DNA from: Halieaceae bacterium
GTDB taxonomy: Bacteria > Pseudomonadota > Gammaproteobacteria > Pseudomonadales > Halieaceae
Length of the DNA stretch: 7,192 nucleotides
NCBI GenBank assembly: GCA_003520285.1
Contig: DOVB01000204.1
Span: 1 to 7,192, forward strand
Direction: 5' to 3'
In this document: positions 5,727 through 7,192 of the stretch, in pieces
Layout: every line of letters begins with the position of its first letter
How positions within the stretch are numbered: position 1 is the stretch's first letter
Translations under genes and position numbers: made by a program
Notes under the pieces: model-generated
Told to the model about the DNA's origin: nothing
The model's input: only the letters and a program-made list of their open reading frames with translations
Databases searched by the model: none

Positions 5727-6914
5727 ATGACCGAGTGCGAGATACCAGAAGTGAATTTTAATCGAGATGATTTACTAGCGAAGGCCGCAGCTGAAACTGG
5801 GCTAAATAATTTTGGCGATAACTCCTTCCGCGAGCCCTTTGATGTTCTGCTTTACTCGCTCAGCAACGAAGCAAACCTCAACCGAGCTGGACGATTTATT
5901 CAATACGAGCGGGTACTTAATACCCTGAAAAACCGATTGCGCCAGAGCGAGTGGATACGATTGTATCCCGAAATACTTGATGAGCAGATAAGTGCTCCAG
6001 TTGTGATCGTTGGGCTACCAAGAACGGGAACCACAATGTTACACAGAGTGTTGGCGAGCGATGAGCGTTTCTTCGCCCCACTATGGTATGAAGTACGCAA
6101 TCCAGCACCATTCTTGGACTGGGATACATCAGTGAAAGATGAAAGACTAACGCTGGCTGAAACGGAAGTCTCTGCGCTCCTGCGGGCGAACCCAGAAATC
6201 GCGGCCATTCACCCGATGGATCCTTTGGGGGCAGACGAGGACATTCTCCTTCTAGAACACAGTTTTTACAGCACCGTACCGCCGGCCTTTTGTAACACGC
6301 CCAGTTATAGCAACTGGTTATTCAACAATGACAATCAGCCAGGCTATGACTACCTTAAACTCCAATTACAGAGCCTGCAATGGCAGAAGAAACACCGCAG
6401 TGGCAACAATGACAATAAGCGTTGGTTGTTAAAAACCCCGCATCACCTGCATTTCTTAGACAAGCTAATCGACACTTTCCCGGACGCAAAAATTATCTCA
6501 ACACATCGCGACCCGATAGACACCATTCCATCAATCTGTAGCTTCAACTATAACCTCTGGATAACTCAAGCGAACGATGTAGCCCCCAATTTAGTTGGCA
6601 AACAATGGAGTGGAATTTTTGCTACTGGCACGCGTCATGCGATGAAAGTGCGACAGGCTAGCAAAGGTCAGTTTATTGATATTAGCTTCAAAGAGTTACT
6701 CGGTAACCCGGAACAAACAACTCGGAGCATCTTTAACTTTATTGATGTTAAAACAACGAGTGAATCTCTTGCTGCGATGCAGCTGCATAGAGACCAAAAC
6801 CAGCGCGACTCTCGCCCACCGCATGACTACTCCTTAGAGGATTTTGGGCTTACCGAGAAAAACATCAAGGCAACTTTTGCCGGGTATATCGATGCCTTTA
6901 AGGACTTAATATAG
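5727..6914 (+). CDS. Sulfotransferase family protein (Sulfotransfer_3 type)
   Basis: This 395-residue protein belongs to the PAPS-dependent sulfotransferase family (PF13469-like), which transfers a sulfonate group to an alcohol or amine. The 5'-phosphosulfate loop is VIVGLPRTGTTMLHRVLA (93-110), a P-loop-like motif with the GLPRTGTT signature. The 3'-phosphate binding region is IISTHRDPIDTIPSICSF (256-273), with Arg261 and Ser269/Ser272 as likely PAPS contacts. LLKTPHHL (234-241) is the usual conserved Lys-Thr-Pro segment between them. His162 in IHPMDP and the acidic ADEDILLLE stretch (169-177) are candidate catalytic or acceptor-site residues. A helical region of about 90 residues precedes the loop, as is usual for this branch. 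No transmembrane segment is seen, so it is cytoplasmic. GAGGG at 5713-5717 overlaps the upstream stop codon, which suggests translational coupling with the DUF1214 gene. The acceptor is unknown; no PAPS-synthesis genes are in the window. Confidence 0.9.
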   Translation: MTECEIPEVNFNRDDLLAKAAAETGLNNFGDNSFREPFDVLLYSLSNEANLNRAGRFIQYERVLNTLKNRLRQSEWIRLYPEILDEQISAPVVIVGLPRTGTTMLHRVLASDERFFAPLWYEVRNPAPFLDWDTSVKDERLTLAETEVSALLRANPEIAAIHPMDPLGADEDILLLEHSFYSTVPPAFCNTPSYSNWLFNNDNQPGYDYLKLQLQSLQWQKKHRSGNNDNKRWLLKTPHHLHFLDKLIDTFPDAKIISTHRDPIDTIPSICSFNYNLWITQANDVAPNLVGKQWSGIFATGTRHAMKVRQASKGQFIDISFKELLGNPEQTTRSIFNFIDVKTTSESLAAMQLHRDQNQRDSRPPHDYSLEDFGLTEKNIKATFAGYIDAFKDLI

Positions 6915-7192
6915 GCTTCGACACATTCCCGTCATTCGAGCGTCCGGTAGACTATTGCTCGAACTTGGCATCGGGTTTTTCTGAGCCAGCGATATTCTTT
7001 AGTCGGCCCCTGCCGCTTCAGGTAGCCATCTATTAGGTAGATTGAGTCGATCCACCAGTATTTGTGGATCTTCCTGCATTGATGCATTTACCTATCGCGA
7101 GGGTGACTTTTACCTTTTTCAGTCTAAGAGTAAACACCCTTCATAAGCAGCATGTGCTCGATAGCACAATCCCCGATAGTCGTCATCGCCAA
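6915..7192. other. Right-end 278-base stretch: inverted repeats, no intact gene
   Basis: TTCGAGC (6935-6941) pairs with GCTCGAA (6957-6963) around 15 bases. A T5 run follows only 12 bases later, so it is a poor intrinsic terminator, though it is the best candidate after the sulfotransferase gene. GATCCAC (7049-7055) pairs with GTGGATC (7064-7070) around 8 bases, and TGCAT/ATGCA forms a near-palindrome at 7075-7086. On the minus strand, 6999-7079 encodes a short frame faintly like EpmB. Another minus-strand frame is open from the right edge to a stop at 7124-7126. None is convincing as a gene. Confidence 0.4.

Noticed and set aside
7124..7192. Minus-strand frame open from the right edge to a stop at 7124, as the C-terminus of a gene entering the window
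   Set aside because: Only 22 codons; a run that long without a stop is expected by chance fairly often and no family is recognised. Sequence beyond the edge would decide.
1..7192. CRISPR array, tRNA or rRNA genes, intact transposase or toxin-antitoxin pair
   Set aside because: I saw no regularly spaced repeats, no tRNA-like cloverleaf, no rRNA segment, and no such protein families on either strand.

Overview
The window (about 7.2 kb, roughly half G+C) reads as the chromosome of a gammaproteobacterium. The GroEL and GuaA segments at the left end look gammaproteobacterial by protein similarity judged by eye; genus cannot be fixed without a search. All convincing genes lie on the + strand.

Left end (1-1208). 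One uninterrupted reading frame joins the end of the GuaA glutamine-amidotransferase domain (1 to about 177) in frame to the C-terminal 321 residues of chaperonin GroEL (about 178-1143). A clear intrinsic terminator follows. Neither gene is complete, so this is either a real rearrangement or an assembly chimera. It is the oddest structural feature here.

Region 1209-1738. This 530-base stretch has no intact gene but is not featureless. It carries a ten-base-spaced GGGGTA direct repeat of the kind found near the attachment sites of P4-type integrases. About 95 bases further on is a decayed N-terminus of a P4-type tyrosine integrase (1376-1576) with an in-frame TGA inside its conserved GLYLL-type motif. 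I read this as the scar of an integrated element, which suggests that the genes to the right lie in or beside an old genomic island.

Accessory cluster (1739-6914). Five intact co-directional genes: a SnoaL/NTF2-like protein, a DHRS1-like short-chain dehydrogenase/reductase (SDR), a second classical SDR, a DUF1214 protein, and a PAPS-dependent-type sulfotransferase. The last two are separated by 12 bases and are surely co-transcribed; the others are spaced by 84 to 373 bases. Together they look like part of a pathway that oxidises or isomerises and sulfonates a hydrophobic alcohol or ketone, such as a steroid- or terpenoid-like compound. The substrate is inference only. The 373-base gap between the two SDRs holds a 50-codon small ORF with the best Shine-Dalgarno sequence of the window, overlapped by an antisense frame that also looks protein-like.

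Right end (6915-7192). No intact gene. There are several short inverted repeats and, on the minus strand, two short protein-like fragments, one faintly resembling EpmB. These could be gene decay or chance.
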